Below, piece by piece: positions 33,067-33,340 of a stretch of 33,340 nucleotides of DNA. The position numbers were made by a program, and so were the translations under genes. This DNA is from Micromonospora sp. MH99 (GTDB lineage Bacteria > Actinomycetota > Actinomycetes > Mycobacteriales > Micromonosporaceae). Below the pieces are notes generated by a model. That model was not told the DNA's origin and ran no database searches. It saw only the letters and a list, made by a program, of their open reading frames with translations. The stretch is taken from contig NZ_MUZA01000069.1 in NCBI RefSeq assembly GCF_021442385.1, positions 1-33,340 on the forward strand. Reading direction: 5' to 3'. Within the stretch, counting starts at the first letter, position 1, and each line of letters opens with the position of its first letter.

Positions 33067-33340
33067 TGTGGCCGAGCTGGTCCGGGCGCCGGCCGCGCTC
33101 TCGGTCCCCGGTGACGTGGTCGCCGGCGCGGCGGCCGCCGGCACGTTGGGCCCGCGTACCCCAGCCCTCGCCGGCGCGTCGGTGCTGCTCTACTGGGCCG
33201 GCATGGCCGCCAACGACTGGGCCGACCGGGAGCTGGACGCCGTCGAACGCCCCGAGCGACCGATCCCCAGCGGCCGGGTCACCCCGACCGCCGCGCTGGG
33301 CCTCGCGGCCGGCCTCACCGCCGCCGGCGTGGGCTTGGCC
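33050..33340 (+). CDS. UbiA-type prenyltransferase, cut by the window edge
   Basis: The first 97 codons of an integral-membrane prenyltransferase. The first aspartate-rich motif, NDWADRELDAVERPERPIPSG, gives NDxxDxxxDxxxRPxRPIPSG, the diagnostic Mg-diphosphate site of UbiA enzymes. Hydrophobic helices flank it (AGASVLLYWAGMAAN and ALGLAAGLTAAGVG). ATG at 33050 lies inside the end of the synthase gene, implying coupled translation. The short distance from start to motif resembles EboC-like members rather than UbiA of quinone synthesis. Confidence 0.88.
   Translation, partial: MTTLADVAELVRAPAALSVPGDVVAGAAAAGTLGPRTPALAGASVLLYWAGMAANDWADRELDAVERPERPIPSGRVTPTAALGLAAGLTAAGVGLA

Overview
The window reads as chromosome of a high-GC actinomycete. 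Codon third positions are almost all G or C, GTG starts are common, several genes look leaderless, and an IdeR/DmdR-type iron box, a SARP regulator and dgt-dnaG proximity are all present. The overall gene style points to the Micromonosporaceae (Micromonospora-like). That placement is inference, because there is no rRNA in the window.

Layout. 1-34: the first codons of a leftward gene leaving the window. 35-1194: a gene-poor island of direct repeats and a duplicated double-hairpin module. 1228-2949 (-): GH20 beta-N-acetylhexosaminidase. 3209-5917 (+): pyruvate phosphate dikinase (ppdK). 6068-6568 (-): Roadblock/LC7 protein. 6818-9260 (+): VOC protein, dGTPase (dgt) and an iron-box-controlled siderophore-interacting protein. 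9264-10466 (-): LtrA-like membrane protein. 10603-13023 (+): DNA primase (dnaG) and a small conserved partner. 13031-16326 (-): a TAXI-TRAP uptake pair (fused permease plus binding lipoprotein). 16449-19830 (+): a DrrA/NodI-like ABC exporter whose ATPase gene is separated from its two permease genes by an 830-bp island holding hairpin elements and a small antisense Cys-motif gene. 19895-20905 (+): YihY/BrkB membrane protein.

20871-24767 is the most unusual part. A leftward SARP regulator faces a tight rightward operon: MauE-like membrane protein, MauD/TlpA-like thioredoxin-fold protein, a Tat-exported 105-residue protein with ten Cys and two Trp in its mature part that resembles a shortened methylamine dehydrogenase light chain, a possible 19-residue membrane peptide, a Cys-free polytopic membrane protein, a small protein of unknown function, and a 90-residue protein of unknown function, closed by a strong terminator. 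No heavy chain, mauG or other methylamine genes are in view. I infer a disulfide or Trp-cofactor maturation locus for a new small secreted redox protein.

24912-31279 (+): a carbohydrate unit consisting of a ROK regulator, a double-domain sugar ABC ATPase, an RbsC-like permease, a Tat/lipoprotein sugar-binding protein and a Gfo/Idh/MocA dehydrogenase. After a 620-bp gap with an AT-rich promoter, 31900-33340 carries an inositol-1-phosphate-synthase-family protein overlapping a UbiA-type prenyltransferase that runs off the right edge. This pairing resembles the start of an Ebo-type cluster.

Shared regulation themes: three unrelated genes (the siderophore protein, the TRAP permease and the exporter ATPase) each have a TANNNT -10 box exactly six bases before the start codon, as expected for leaderless transcripts. 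Two islands (about 500-1200 and 17850-18080) share an 80-bp dispersed hairpin element.
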